A stretch of DNA of 64,000 nucleotides, taken from positions 186,001 to 250,000 of the forward strand of contig JADJCK010000003.1 in the NCBI GenBank assembly GCA_016703265.1, in the 5' to 3' direction. The DNA is from a bacterium. Lineage in GTDB: Bacteria; Krumholzibacteriota; Krumholzibacteriia; LZORAL124-64-63. This document shows, piece by piece, positions 16,539-24,453 of this stretch. Both the position numbers and the translations under genes were made by a program. The notes under the pieces are model-generated. The model was not told where the DNA came from, did no database searches, and saw nothing but the letters and a program-made list of their open reading frames with translations. Within the stretch, counting starts at the first letter, position 1. Each line of letters starts with the position of its first letter.

Positions 16539-16880
16539 GTGGAAACCCAGGAACTCCTCAAGATCACCGATACCGCCGGGCAGGCCTTCGGCGCCTTCGA
16601 CTGGTCGGCCCACGCCGGCAAGGGCGTGCGCCTGTTCGTGCAGGGCATGAGCTGCAGCGGCCCTTCGATCGGCATGGCCCTGGACGAGGCGACCGCCGAG
16701 GACTCCGTCGTCGAGCAGTCGGGCGTGCGGTTCATGATGGACCTGCAGACGACCGAAGTGGTGCGCCAGGGCGGCGGCCTGAACGTCGACTACATCGAGG
16801 AAGACGAGCGCCGCGGCTACCTGCTGACCCTCGGCAAGCCCGGCAACTGCCATTCCGGCGGCTGCAGCGGCTGCGGCTGA
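16539..16880 (+). CDS. HesB/IscA-like (Fe-S carrier fold) protein, cysteine form
   Basis: 113 aa from GTG 16539 (AAAGGA upstream; the frame is open before it but unlike the paralogue there). IscA/HesB fold: AGKGVRLFVQGMSCSGPSIG corresponds to the IscA region around its first conserved Cys, followed by ALDEATAEDSVV, FMMDLQTTEVVRQGGGLNVD and a Cys-rich tail GGCSGCG matching the CGCG end of IscA. IscA proteins bind Fe-S clusters or iron through these cysteines. It is the Cys paralogue of the selenocysteine gene 180 bp downstream; the two align end to end without gaps after the N-terminal leader. Two in a row suggests a tandem duplication. Confidence 0.85.
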   Translation: METQELLKITDTAGQAFGAFDWSAHAGKGVRLFVQGMSCSGPSIGMALDEATAEDSVVEQSGVRFMMDLQTTEVVRQGGGLNVDYIEEDERRGYLLTLGKPGNCHSGGCSGCG

Positions 16881-16920
16881 GCCGCGGCGGCACCCGTCTC
16901 CAGCTTCGATCCGGGATGAC

Positions 16921-16942
16921 GCCCGGGGCACCTGCCCCGGGC
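16921..16942 (+). terminator. Strong hairpin between the two HesB-like genes
   Basis: GCCCGGGGC pairs perfectly with GCCCCGGGC around ACCT. Only a poor pyrimidine-rich stretch follows (GCTCCGCTTCAGTTT), so it may be a terminator, an mRNA-stabilising hairpin or part of a leader for the selenoprotein gene. Confidence 0.4.
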
Positions 16943-17058
16943 GCTCCGCTTCAGTTTCCGGCCCGGAAGTCGATAACCGTTCTTGGCGGGAAGGCCCCGC
17001 CCGTCCCATATTGAGTGAGCCGGATCGGGACCCCCATCGACTCTGAAAGGAACGCGCC

Positions 17059-17403
17059 GTGAGCGTTGAAAATCTTCTCAATATCTCGGCCAGTGCGCAC
17101 CAGGCCTTCGGTGCGTTCGACTGGACCGAACACGCCGGCAAGGGCGTGCGCCTGTTCGTGCAGGGCTTTGGCTGAGGCGGCCCCAGCATTGGCATGGCTC
17201 TGGATGAGCCTAAGGCTGACGACGCGGTCGTCGACACGAATGGCATGAAGTTCATGATGGATGCCCAGACCTCGGACATCCTGCAGCAGAGCGGTGGCCT
17301 GACCATCGACTATATCGACGAGAACTACCGGCGCGGTTACATGCTGAAACTCGGCGCCCCCGGCAAGGACTGCAGTTCCGGCGGGTGCAGCGGCTGCGGT
17401 TGA
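17059..17403 (+). CDS. HesB/IscA-like selenoprotein (in-frame UGA read as selenocysteine)
   Basis: 114 aa if UGA at 17173-17175 (residue 39) is read as Sec. GTG start at 17059 with GAAAGGA upstream. Before the UGA: HQAFGAFDWTEHAGKGVRLF, then VQGFG-U-GGPSIGMALDE. After it the frame continues with full homology to the neighbour (GMKFMMDAQTSDILQQSGG, IDYIDENYRRGYMLKLG) and the same tail SGGCSGCG. The UGA aligns exactly with the Cys of the adjacent paralogue (GMSCSGPSIG) and with the first cluster-ligand Cys of IscA. HesB-like selenoproteins are an established bacterial family, and selD lies in the same window. A standard gene caller would break this gene at the UGA. Partner and redox role unknown. 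Confidence 0.9.
17173..17211 (+). promoter_or_regulatory. Sec UGA codon and candidate SECIS region of the HesB-like selenoprotein
   Basis: UGA at 17173. The bases after it can fold with a lower stem AGGC/GCCT (17175-17178 with 17208-17211) and an upper CCAG/CTGG stem (17183-17186 with 17200-17203). A competing inner CCA-GCAT-TGG hairpin exists. Bacterial SECIS elements sit just after the UGA inside the coding region, so position fits; the fold is not decided. Confidence 0.4.
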
Positions 17404-17432
17404 GCGCGGCGCTGTTTCGCGTGCTGAAATGA

Positions 17433-17466
17433 CGGGGAGCCTCGCAGTGAGGCTCCCCCGTTTTTT
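17433..17466 (+). terminator. Rho-independent terminator after the HesB-like selenoprotein gene
   Basis: CGGGGAGCCTC pairs with GAGGCTCCCCCG around GCAGT, followed directly by TTTTTT. Textbook structure, 30 bp after the stop. Confidence 0.9.
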
Positions 17467-17481
17467 GCGATGCGGGTTCGG

Positions 17482-18441
17482 CTAGTCCAGGTCCACCGCC
17501 ATGAACCGAGCAACTGCGTTGCCTTTCTCGTCCAGCAGCTCCAGCCCGTCGCCGTCCACGCGCCAGCTGCGCACGTTGCCGAGCGTCTCCAGGAATCGCC
17601 GCTCCTGCTCCATGGCCTCGGCACACATCATCTTCGTCGAGGCGATGGGCCCGAACGACAGGGCCGCGCCCTCCTGCTTGTACGTCCCGTTCAGGTTGTT
17701 GCAGCCGCCCGAACCGGAAACCCTCCCGTCATCCGCGTGCAGGATCAGGTGCGGCTCGCGCCGCCCCTCGGTCACCGTGACGCCGCGCTCGCCGAGGCGC
17801 ACCAGCTTCCAGTAGGTGTTGGCCAGCGAACGATCGGAGGCCGGCGCGCTCCCTGTCGGCGGCGAGGCAGCAGTGGGCTGCGTCTGCGCCTCGACGGGCA
17901 CGACCACGGCTGCCTTGCCCGTCCCGCGGATCTCAAACCTGACTGAGGTGGTCGCCGACGGGCAGCACAGCGGGTCCTGGTCCGTGTAGCGCGCGAAATC
18001 GGCGTGCAGGCGGTCGGGCGCGACCAGATGGATTTGGTTGGCGATGCCGTCGGTGCGCGCATCCATCGGCCCCGGCGACAACGTACCGACGAATTTCCCG
18101 CCCTTGAACACGAACGCCTGGTAACCGAGCGGCCGGCACATGCCGTCGGCGCCGGACGCCGCCGTCACCAGCTCGGTGTCGCCGAACACCTGCAGCGGCC
18201 CCACCAGCGACCAGCCGGCCTTCACCACCGCGCGATCGGCGCGGCTCTTCGACGGGATACGGAACTGGGCGGCGCAGCGCGGGTCGCCCTGCGCCTGCGG
18301 GTCGCGCACGGCGGCGGGCACCGGGCGGCCGGCAGTATTCCAGTTGTCGGGAACGGGCTGGTCCAGCCACGAGGCCGGAGTTGCGGCCACGGCGGTTGCG
18401 ACCAGCAGTGCTGCGGTGATCAGAAAGGCTCTCATCGGCAT
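17482..18441 (-). CDS. Secreted protein with LppP/LprE-like domain and C-terminal META (HslJ-like) domain
   Basis: 319 aa. Signal peptide FLITAALLVATAVAATPASW. Middle part (about 60-190) matches the LppP/LprE lipoprotein-family pattern: LGYQAFVFKGGKFVGTLSP followed by MDARTDG; no lipobox is present here. An Ala/Pro/Ser linker leads into a META domain (about 225-319): LANTYWKLVRLGERGV, GSGGCNNLNGTY, LSFGPIASTKMMCAEAM, MEQERRFLETL. The META GCN...MMC cysteine pair is intact. Start ambiguous: ATG 18441 (GGAGG four bases away) or ATG 18435 (ten bases). Function unknown; META domains occur in envelope stress-related lipoproteins such as HslJ. Confidence 0.8.
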   Translation of the reverse strand: MPMRAFLITAALLVATAVAATPASWLDQPVPDNWNTAGRPVPAAVRDPQAQGDPRCAAQFRIPSKSRADRAVVKAGWSLVGPLQVFGDTELVTAASGADGMCRPLGYQAFVFKGGKFVGTLSPGPMDARTDGIANQIHLVAPDRLHADFARYTDQDPLCCPSATTSVRFEIRGTGKAAVVVPVEAQTQPTAASPPTGSAPASDRSLANTYWKLVRLGERGVTVTEGRREPHLILHADDGRVSGSGGCNNLNGTYKQEGAALSFGPIASTKMMCAEAMEQERRFLETLGNVRSWRVDGDGLELLDEKGNAVARFMAVDLD

Positions 18442-18569
18442 GCGACCTCCATTTCGCGGCATTCTAGCACGTTGGCGCGTTTGTGGAGCCGGATCTCTCG
18501 GCGCTTGCGCCATGTCATTGATTCATGATAATTTCAATCCAGATAAGCCCCAGTGATTTGGAGAACGCC

Positions 18570-20762
18570 ATGCCGACAAACCGCTGTCGCACCGCAAGCG
18601 CCGCGATCATCCTGGCTCTGACCGCCGTGTCCACCATCTCTGCCGGGCCCGGCATCGCAGCCACGGACTGCGTGGACTACGGCCAGTTCGCGCACCTGGC
18701 GGGCAGCCTGGACCTCCCTATCTACCTCACGGGCATCACGGCCGATGCCCACCACGCCTACGCCGTCAGTGCCACCGGCGACGTGACCGCGCTGGACCTC
18801 ACCGACCCCACCCACCCGCTGCTCCTGACCGGAGTGAACGTGGGGACACGCCTCAACAAGCCGGTGCTGCGCGGCAGCGTCCTGTTCGCCAGCAGCTACC
18901 AGACCCTGCCCGGCGTGCACGCCGTCGACGTCTCGTCGCCGACATCGCCACAGATCGCCGGCTCCCTGATCATCCCGCAGGGCGTGAGTTTCGTGGCCCT
19001 TCACGGCGACCTGCTGCTGGCGAAGCGCATGACGGGGATGGTCGACGTCATTGAGGCCTCGGATCCCGCCGCCATGTCCGTATTGACGAGCCTCGCTCTT
19101 GACGCCAAGTCGTTGCTGTCCGACGGCGGCAACCTCGTGTATGTGCGCACCACGACCGAGTTCCAGGTCTGGGACTTCAGTGATCCTGCAGCGCCCGTGC
19201 TGCGCGGCAGCCTTGCCCGCAACGCCACGGTCGAGACTACCATGTGCCTGGCCGACCCGACGCACATCGTCGCGCCGGGTCCCGGCACCTATACGGTGGA
19301 CATCATCGACGTGAGCGACCCTGATGCCCCGTTCGTCTCGGGCGGTTTCGCTCCCCGCTACAGGCCGGTCCACGTGATGATGGAGGGCGACCTCGCTTAC
19401 CTCACCCTCGACTCGGGCGCGATCGACCTCTATGACCTGTCCACCCTGGCCGCGCCCGTCTTCCTGGGTTCGCTGCCGGGCTTGACGAATAACCTCCCCG
19501 CGCTCTTCGGCCACCACCTGGTGCGCGCCGAGGGCAGCATCCTGCGCGTGTTCGACACCGATGGCGCCCATCTGACCTACCCCACGGCAGGCGAGTATTA
19601 CTGGGGCAACGGATTCTCGTACGATGCCGAGCGCCTCGGCGACTACGTCTACCTTTCCAGCGACCTCGGCCTGCAGGTCTTCGACGTGTCCGACCCCACA
19701 GTGCCCCTGAACCTCACCGGAGACACTATCCAGGCCAGGGTGGCCCTGTCCGCCGACCGGCTCTACTCCGGGCACGGCAACGGGCTCACGGTGTACGGCC
19801 TGTCCAATCCCGCCGCGCCCAACGTCCGCGCCAACGTCCCGATGGCCTGGTGGCCGCCCGTGTCCGAGATTGAAGTGGTCGGCGACCTGCTCGTCGCCGC
19901 AATCGTTGACAGCGTGTTGACGTTCGACCTGAGCAATCCCGATCATCCGCAGCGGATCGGCGGCCGGGCCATGTCGGTGCGCACCCTGGAACTCGCCGAT
20001 GGCCTGTGTTACGTCATGTCGGACACCTCGCTGCACATCCTGGATCTCGGCGACCCCGTGAACCTGCCCCTGTTGGGACGCGTCGTGGTGTCCGGCAAAG
20101 ACCTGGCCGTGGGGGGCGGCTACGCCTACCTCAGCACCCCCTACGTGTCCGACGGCATCCTTCGGGTGATCGACGTGCACGATCCTGCCCATCCCACGAT
20201 CGTCCTCACTCGGCCGAACCAGTTCACGAATGGCGTGTCGCTTCACGGCGACCTGCTGTTGTGCACCCAGGGCGGTTGGGGCGTGCAGCTGCTGGATGTG
20301 AGCAATCCCCTCGAGCCCGCCTTCGCCGGCCACCTCTACCACGGGTACGACCTCGGATGGGCCTACCGCGCCCGCGTGGTAGGCGACCTGGTGTGGGTCG
20401 GCAGTGACGACGGGGTGGCGTTCTTGCCCGCGCCCTGCATCACCTCGACGTCGGCTGTGCCGGAGCAGGGCCCCCCCGCCCGTCGCGGCCTCGCGGTGAC
20501 CGGCTATCCCAACCCCTTCAACCCCCAGGTGGATCTCCGCTTTGCCGTGCCGCAGCGGGCGCTCGCGGAAGTGGCCGTGTTCGACGCGGCCGGCCGCCTG
20601 GTCAAGACCCTGCTGTCGAGCCGGCATCTCGACGCAGGCCCCCACGTCCTGACCTGGCACGGCGACGGCGACGATGGCCGGTCGCTGCCCTCAGGAACCT
20701 ATCTGGCGCGGGTGCGGGTGGGCGATCGGATCGGCACGCAGAAGCTGTCGCTGGTGAAATGA
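18570..20762 (+). CDS. Secreted LVIVD-repeat beta-propeller protein with C-terminal sorting module
   Basis: 730 aa. ATG 18570 after TTTGGAGAA; signal peptide ASAAIILALTAVSTISAG. About a dozen ~45-residue repeats with a shared ending of the type L.DLTDPTHPLLLTGV, VDVSSPTSPQIAGSL, IDVSDPDAPFVSGGF, FDVSDPTVPLNLTGD, IDVHDPAHPTIV. This is the LVIVD pattern, which folds as a beta-propeller. From ~642: GYPNPFNPQVDLRFAV, FDAAGRLVKTLL, LPSGTYLARVRVG, ending KLSLVK, the FlgD-like module. Probably cell-surface or extracellular; ligand unknown. A shorter relative lies at 36370. Confidence 0.85.
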   Translation: MPTNRCRTASAAIILALTAVSTISAGPGIAATDCVDYGQFAHLAGSLDLPIYLTGITADAHHAYAVSATGDVTALDLTDPTHPLLLTGVNVGTRLNKPVLRGSVLFASSYQTLPGVHAVDVSSPTSPQIAGSLIIPQGVSFVALHGDLLLAKRMTGMVDVIEASDPAAMSVLTSLALDAKSLLSDGGNLVYVRTTTEFQVWDFSDPAAPVLRGSLARNATVETTMCLADPTHIVAPGPGTYTVDIIDVSDPDAPFVSGGFAPRYRPVHVMMEGDLAYLTLDSGAIDLYDLSTLAAPVFLGSLPGLTNNLPALFGHHLVRAEGSILRVFDTDGAHLTYPTAGEYYWGNGFSYDAERLGDYVYLSSDLGLQVFDVSDPTVPLNLTGDTIQARVALSADRLYSGHGNGLTVYGLSNPAAPNVRANVPMAWWPPVSEIEVVGDLLVAAIVDSVLTFDLSNPDHPQRIGGRAMSVRTLELADGLCYVMSDTSLHILDLGDPVNLPLLGRVVVSGKDLAVGGGYAYLSTPYVSDGILRVIDVHDPAHPTIVLTRPNQFTNGVSLHGDLLLCTQGGWGVQLLDVSNPLEPAFAGHLYHGYDLGWAYRARVVGDLVWVGSDDGVAFLPAPCITSTSAVPEQGPPARRGLAVTGYPNPFNPQVDLRFAVPQRALAEVAVFDAAGRLVKTLLSSRHLDAGPHVLTWHGDGDDGRSLPSGTYLARVRVGDRIGTQKLSLVK

Positions 20763-20774
20763 TGCCCCCATGAA

Positions 20775-20820
20775 TTGATCTATGGGTAGCTTTCGCGCGC
20801 CGATGTGCGTGTTCTGGTAC
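20775..20820 (+). repeat. 46-bp intergenic repeat, copy 1 (upstream of GH81 gene)
   Basis: Runs from TTGATCTATGGGTAGC to TTCTGGTAC. It matches copy 2 at 24260-24305 at 39 of 46 positions without gaps, with the core AGCTTTCGCGCG and CGATGTGC. It begins 13 bp after the stop of the LVIVD protein gene. No fold or ORF explains it. Confidence 0.8.
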
Positions 20821-20937
20821 AAATTCGCAAATTAAACATCCTCGCTTCGCGCTTGTAATCAAGCGCTGGATCCACTATGATCGGTAACCGAACAAAGTTT
20901 TTTGCAATGGCAGCACCCTCCCGCCCAAAGGCCGGCC

Positions 20938-23900
20938 ATGATCTCCAAGACGTCGTTCCGCTCCCTGCTGCTCGTCCTCGCCGCGATCGCTGCTGGTCCG
21001 GCTTTCAGCGCAACCGTGAACGTAGGCCTGGGAAGCTACAGCACCACGCTGCCGGCCGGTGAGATCGGGCCGCAGAACTCGTCGGGCCAGAACATCTCGC
21101 CCAAGGTGTCGTCGGGATTCTCGCTGCCCGTGCAGTCTAACGACTTCTGGAGCAGCCTGATCTACCCGTTCTACAGCAGCCCGCACTCCAACGTGCTCTA
21201 CGCCCATCCGCTGATGGTCAAGGCCATCGCGACGGGGTTGCAGGTCGGGCACACGCCGACCCATGTCTACGCGGCCAACGACTACCTGTATCCGTTCTCG
21301 CTCCAGCTGACGGTGGGCGTGGCCGGGCTTTCCGCCGCGCAGACGCGAACCCACGACTACGGCGACTGGACCGCCACCGCGCTGTGGGACGATGGTGCCC
21401 AGACGATGGAGGCCACCTTCGGGCACGGGCTGCCGTTCGTGTTCTTCAGGTTGACCGGCGGCAACGCCGTCGTCACACCCGAAGGCGCGTTCACGACCTG
21501 GTACAACCAGAACGGTACGCTCGGGCTCACGATCCAGGGCCGTCACTACGGCGTCTTTGCGCCGAGCGGATCCACGTGGACGGGTACCGGCCCGCTGCAG
21601 TCGTCGCTGAACGGCCAGGACTACCTGTCGATCGCGCTGCTGCCCGATGCCCAGCCGGCGACCATCGCGCTCTTCCGGAAGCACGCCTACGCCTTCGTGA
21701 CCGGCAGCACGGTCGATTGGCAGTACGACGAGGCGGCCGCGACGCTGCAGACCACCTATGCGTACGAGACTCAGTTGATGGAGAGCAACGGGACCAGCGT
21801 CAACGAAACGATGACCGCGCTCTACCGCCACCAGTGGCTGCATACGTCGGCACCGTTGACCGCCTACTCGTACCCGTCGGTCAACGGGCAGATGAAGCTG
21901 TACGAGGGAAGCACCTTCACGACCGACCTGCCGTTCTCCGGCGTCCTGCCGGCGCTGCCGGACCGGGGCGACTACAACCGCGCCGAGCTGCTCGCGCAGG
22001 TACAGGCCGTGGCGGCGGAGAGCATCCCCGTCGGCCCGACGTACGAGAACGGCAAGGCCATGGGGCGCTTCGCCCACCTTGTCCATATCGCCGACCAGCT
22101 GGGCGCGACGGCTGAACGCGACCACTTCCTCGCCGAGATCAAGAGCCGGCTGGAAGACTGGTTCACCGTCGGCGGCGAGCAGGAATACTCCTACATCGAC
22201 AACTGGGATGTCCTGACCGGATACCCTTCCGGCTACGGCGCGGACAACCAGATCAACGACCACCATTTCCACGCGTCCTACGCGATCATGAGCGCGGCCG
22301 TCGTGGCGCAGTATGACAGCACCTGGGCCGCGCAGGGCAACTGGGGCGGCATGGTCAACCTGTTGATCCGCGACTGCAACAACTGGGACCGGACGGATAC
22401 GCGCTTTCCCTTCCTGCGGTCACACGACGCGTATGCCGGGCACTCGTGGGCGGCGGGACACGGCGATTTCGGCGACGGCAACAACCAGGAGTCGAGCTCG
22501 GAGTCGATGAACTTCGCCACGGCCGTCGTGCTGTGGGGCGAGGCGACCGGTCAGGCCGCCATTCGCGACCTGGGCGTCTTCCTGCACGCCACCGAGACGA
22601 CGGCCGTCGAGCAGTACTGGTTCGACGTGGACAACGCGGTGTTTCCGGCCAGCTACCCGCATGTCGCCATCGGCATGGTCTGGGGCGGCAAGGGCGTCCA
22701 TTCGACCTGGTTCGGGGCCGATCCGGAGTTCATCCACGGCATCAATATCCTGCCGGTGAACGGCGGCTCGCTGTATCTCGGCCATCATCCCGACCATGTT
22801 CTCGCCAACTACAGCGAGATCGTGGCGGAAAACAGCGGGCAGCCGAACATCTGGCAGGACCTGCTGTGGGAGTACCTGGCGCTTGCGGACCCGAATCTCG
22901 CCCTGTCCTACTACTTTGCCGACAGCGATTACGAACCGTTCGACGGCGAATCGCGCGCCCACACGATGCACTGGCTGTTCAACCTCAAGAAGATGGGCCG
23001 GGTGGACACGACGATCTTCGCCGACATCCCGACCTATGCCGTCTTCCGCGACCCGGCCGGCGACCTGACCTACGTCGCCTACAATGCCGGCCCTGCCAGC
23101 CGGCTGGTCACGTTCACGGACGGTTTCTCGTTCACGGTCGGCCCGCGCGAAACGGCTTCGTTCAGCACCTCGCCCGCCGATCCGGATGCACCTGTCGTGC
23201 TGCTGCTGGCGGACAGGGTTTCCGGCAAGGCGCCGCTCACCATCCAGTTCACGGGCAGCCAGAGCTTCGATCCGAACGGGAGCCCGTTGACGTTCGCCTG
23301 GTCGTTCGACGGCGCGGGCTCGAGCACGGCCGCCGACACGACGGTCACCTTCAGCGAGGTCGGCGACCACTGGGTCCGGCTCACGATCACCAATGCGCTC
23401 GCCCTCTCGGCGCAGGACAGCGTGCTGGTGACCGTACTGCCCAGCGGCACCCCGTACTCGGGCGTGCCGGCGCCGGTGCCCGGGCGGATCCAGGCGGAAA
23501 ACTACGACAACGGCGGCGAAGGCATCGCCTACCACGACATGAACGCCAACAACATCGGCCTGGCCTACAGGCCTGCCGAGGGTGTCGACCTCGAAGCGGC
23601 CGCCGGCGGGGGTTACGACCTGTACTGGATCGTCGCGGGTGAATGGATCGAGTACACGTTCTCGGTGGCCGAGGCGGGATACTTCGACTTCGTCCCCTTC
23701 GTGGCGACCGTCCCGGGTTTCGGCAATTTCACCCTGTCGATCGACAATGTCGACGTGAGTGGGAAAAGGCCTGTGCCGTCCACCGGGGGCTTTCAGTTCT
23801 GGAGTCCCATCCGGATCGCCAGCGTGCCGCTCGCAGCCGGGACGCACATCATGCGGTTCGATTTCGACTCCGACACGGACAAGACGGGCTGGCTGTTCAG

Positions 23901-24240
23901 CATCAACTACATCGACGTCGAACGGGTGATCCCGTCGGGCGTCGACGAAGGCGTCGTCCCTGCCGCCTTCGGCCCGGCCCGCACCTACCCCAACCCGTTC
24001 AACCCGCAGACCACGATCGAGTATGTGGTCCCTGCCGAAGGACCGGTCAGGCTGGCCGTCTTCGACGCACGCGGCAGGCAGGTCCGCCTCCTGGCCGACG
24101 GGCGCATGCCGTCGGGCACGCACACACTCACCTGGGACGGTCGGGATGATGACGGGCACCAGCTCGCCAGTGGGCTCTACTTCCTTCGATTCAAGGCCGC
24201 GGGCGTGGATCATATCGGGAAGATGGTGCTCTTGAAGTGA
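20938..24240 (+). CDS. Endo-beta-1,3-glucanase, glycoside hydrolase family 81, with PKD, CBM6 and C-terminal sorting domains
   Basis: 1100 aa, secreted laminarinase. ATG 20938 starts signal peptide SLLLVLAAIAAGPAFSA. GH81 domain about 30-735: QSNDFWSSLIYPF, YSYIDNWDVLTGYPSGYGAD, INDHHFHASY (acid Asp441), DAYAGHSWAAGHGDF and GNNQESSSESMN (Glu518 and Glu522, in the position of the catalytic base pair). PKD domain ~750-835 (SFDPNGSPLTFAWSFDG). CBM6 ~845-1000 (RIQAENYDNGGEGIAY, WIEYTFSVAEAGYFDF), which often binds beta-glucans. FlgD-like module from ~1013 (TYPNPFNPQTTIEYVV, ending KMVLLK). The gene sits between the two copies of a 46-bp repeat, so it may have been inserted or duplicated as a unit. 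Confidence 0.93.
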   Translation: MISKTSFRSLLLVLAAIAAGPAFSATVNVGLGSYSTTLPAGEIGPQNSSGQNISPKVSSGFSLPVQSNDFWSSLIYPFYSSPHSNVLYAHPLMVKAIATGLQVGHTPTHVYAANDYLYPFSLQLTVGVAGLSAAQTRTHDYGDWTATALWDDGAQTMEATFGHGLPFVFFRLTGGNAVVTPEGAFTTWYNQNGTLGLTIQGRHYGVFAPSGSTWTGTGPLQSSLNGQDYLSIALLPDAQPATIALFRKHAYAFVTGSTVDWQYDEAAATLQTTYAYETQLMESNGTSVNETMTALYRHQWLHTSAPLTAYSYPSVNGQMKLYEGSTFTTDLPFSGVLPALPDRGDYNRAELLAQVQAVAAESIPVGPTYENGKAMGRFAHLVHIADQLGATAERDHFLAEIKSRLEDWFTVGGEQEYSYIDNWDVLTGYPSGYGADNQINDHHFHASYAIMSAAVVAQYDSTWAAQGNWGGMVNLLIRDCNNWDRTDTRFPFLRSHDAYAGHSWAAGHGDFGDGNNQESSSESMNFATAVVLWGEATGQAAIRDLGVFLHATETTAVEQYWFDVDNAVFPASYPHVAIGMVWGGKGVHSTWFGADPEFIHGINILPVNGGSLYLGHHPDHVLANYSEIVAENSGQPNIWQDLLWEYLALADPNLALSYYFADSDYEPFDGESRAHTMHWLFNLKKMGRVDTTIFADIPTYAVFRDPAGDLTYVAYNAGPASRLVTFTDGFSFTVGPRETASFSTSPADPDAPVVLLLADRVSGKAPLTIQFTGSQSFDPNGSPLTFAWSFDGAGSSTAADTTVTFSEVGDHWVRLTITNALALSAQDSVLVTVLPSGTPYSGVPAPVPGRIQAENYDNGGEGIAYHDMNANNIGLAYRPAEGVDLEAAAGGGYDLYWIVAGEWIEYTFSVAEAGYFDFVPFVATVPGFGNFTLSIDNVDVSGKRPVPSTGGFQFWSPIRIASVPLAAGTHIMRFDFDSDTDKTGWLFSINYIDVERVIPSGVDEGVVPAAFGPARTYPNPFNPQTTIEYVVPAEGPVRLAVFDARGRQVRLLADGRMPSGTHTLTWDGRDDDGHQLASGLYFLRFKAAGVDHIGKMVLLK

Positions 24241-24259
24241 TGCCGGAATCACCATCGGG

Positions 24260-24305
24260 TTGATTTATCGGCAGCTTTCGCGCGTCGATGTGCAGGTTCC
24301 GGTAC
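24260..24305 (+). repeat. 46-bp intergenic repeat, copy 2 (downstream of GH81 gene)
   Basis: From TTGATTTATCGGCAGC to TTCCGGTAC, 39/46 identical to copy 1 and in the same orientation. It begins 20 bp after the GH81 stop. Both copies follow a gene ending in the FlgD-like module. Confidence 0.8.
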
Positions 24306-24453
24306 GAACGTTCAAATCAGTTCTCCAGTGGTTGGCGGGCGCCTTGTTGCGCCCGTTGACCATCGGCGCTCGCGTGCAGCATCCGGCGATCCACGTTACC
24401 ATGCCCGCTCTCGTCGAGACCGGACTACCCATGGAGCCGGAAAGGCTGTCAGC

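Noticed and set aside
16921..16942. Hairpin between HesB-like genes as a firm terminator
   Set aside because: Stem is perfect but no T tract follows, so it is listed only at low confidence.
17173..17175. UGA in the second HesB-like gene as a nonsense mutation making a pseudogene
   Set aside because: It aligns exactly with a conserved Cys, the rest of the gene is intact to a normal stop, and selD with the same feature is present.
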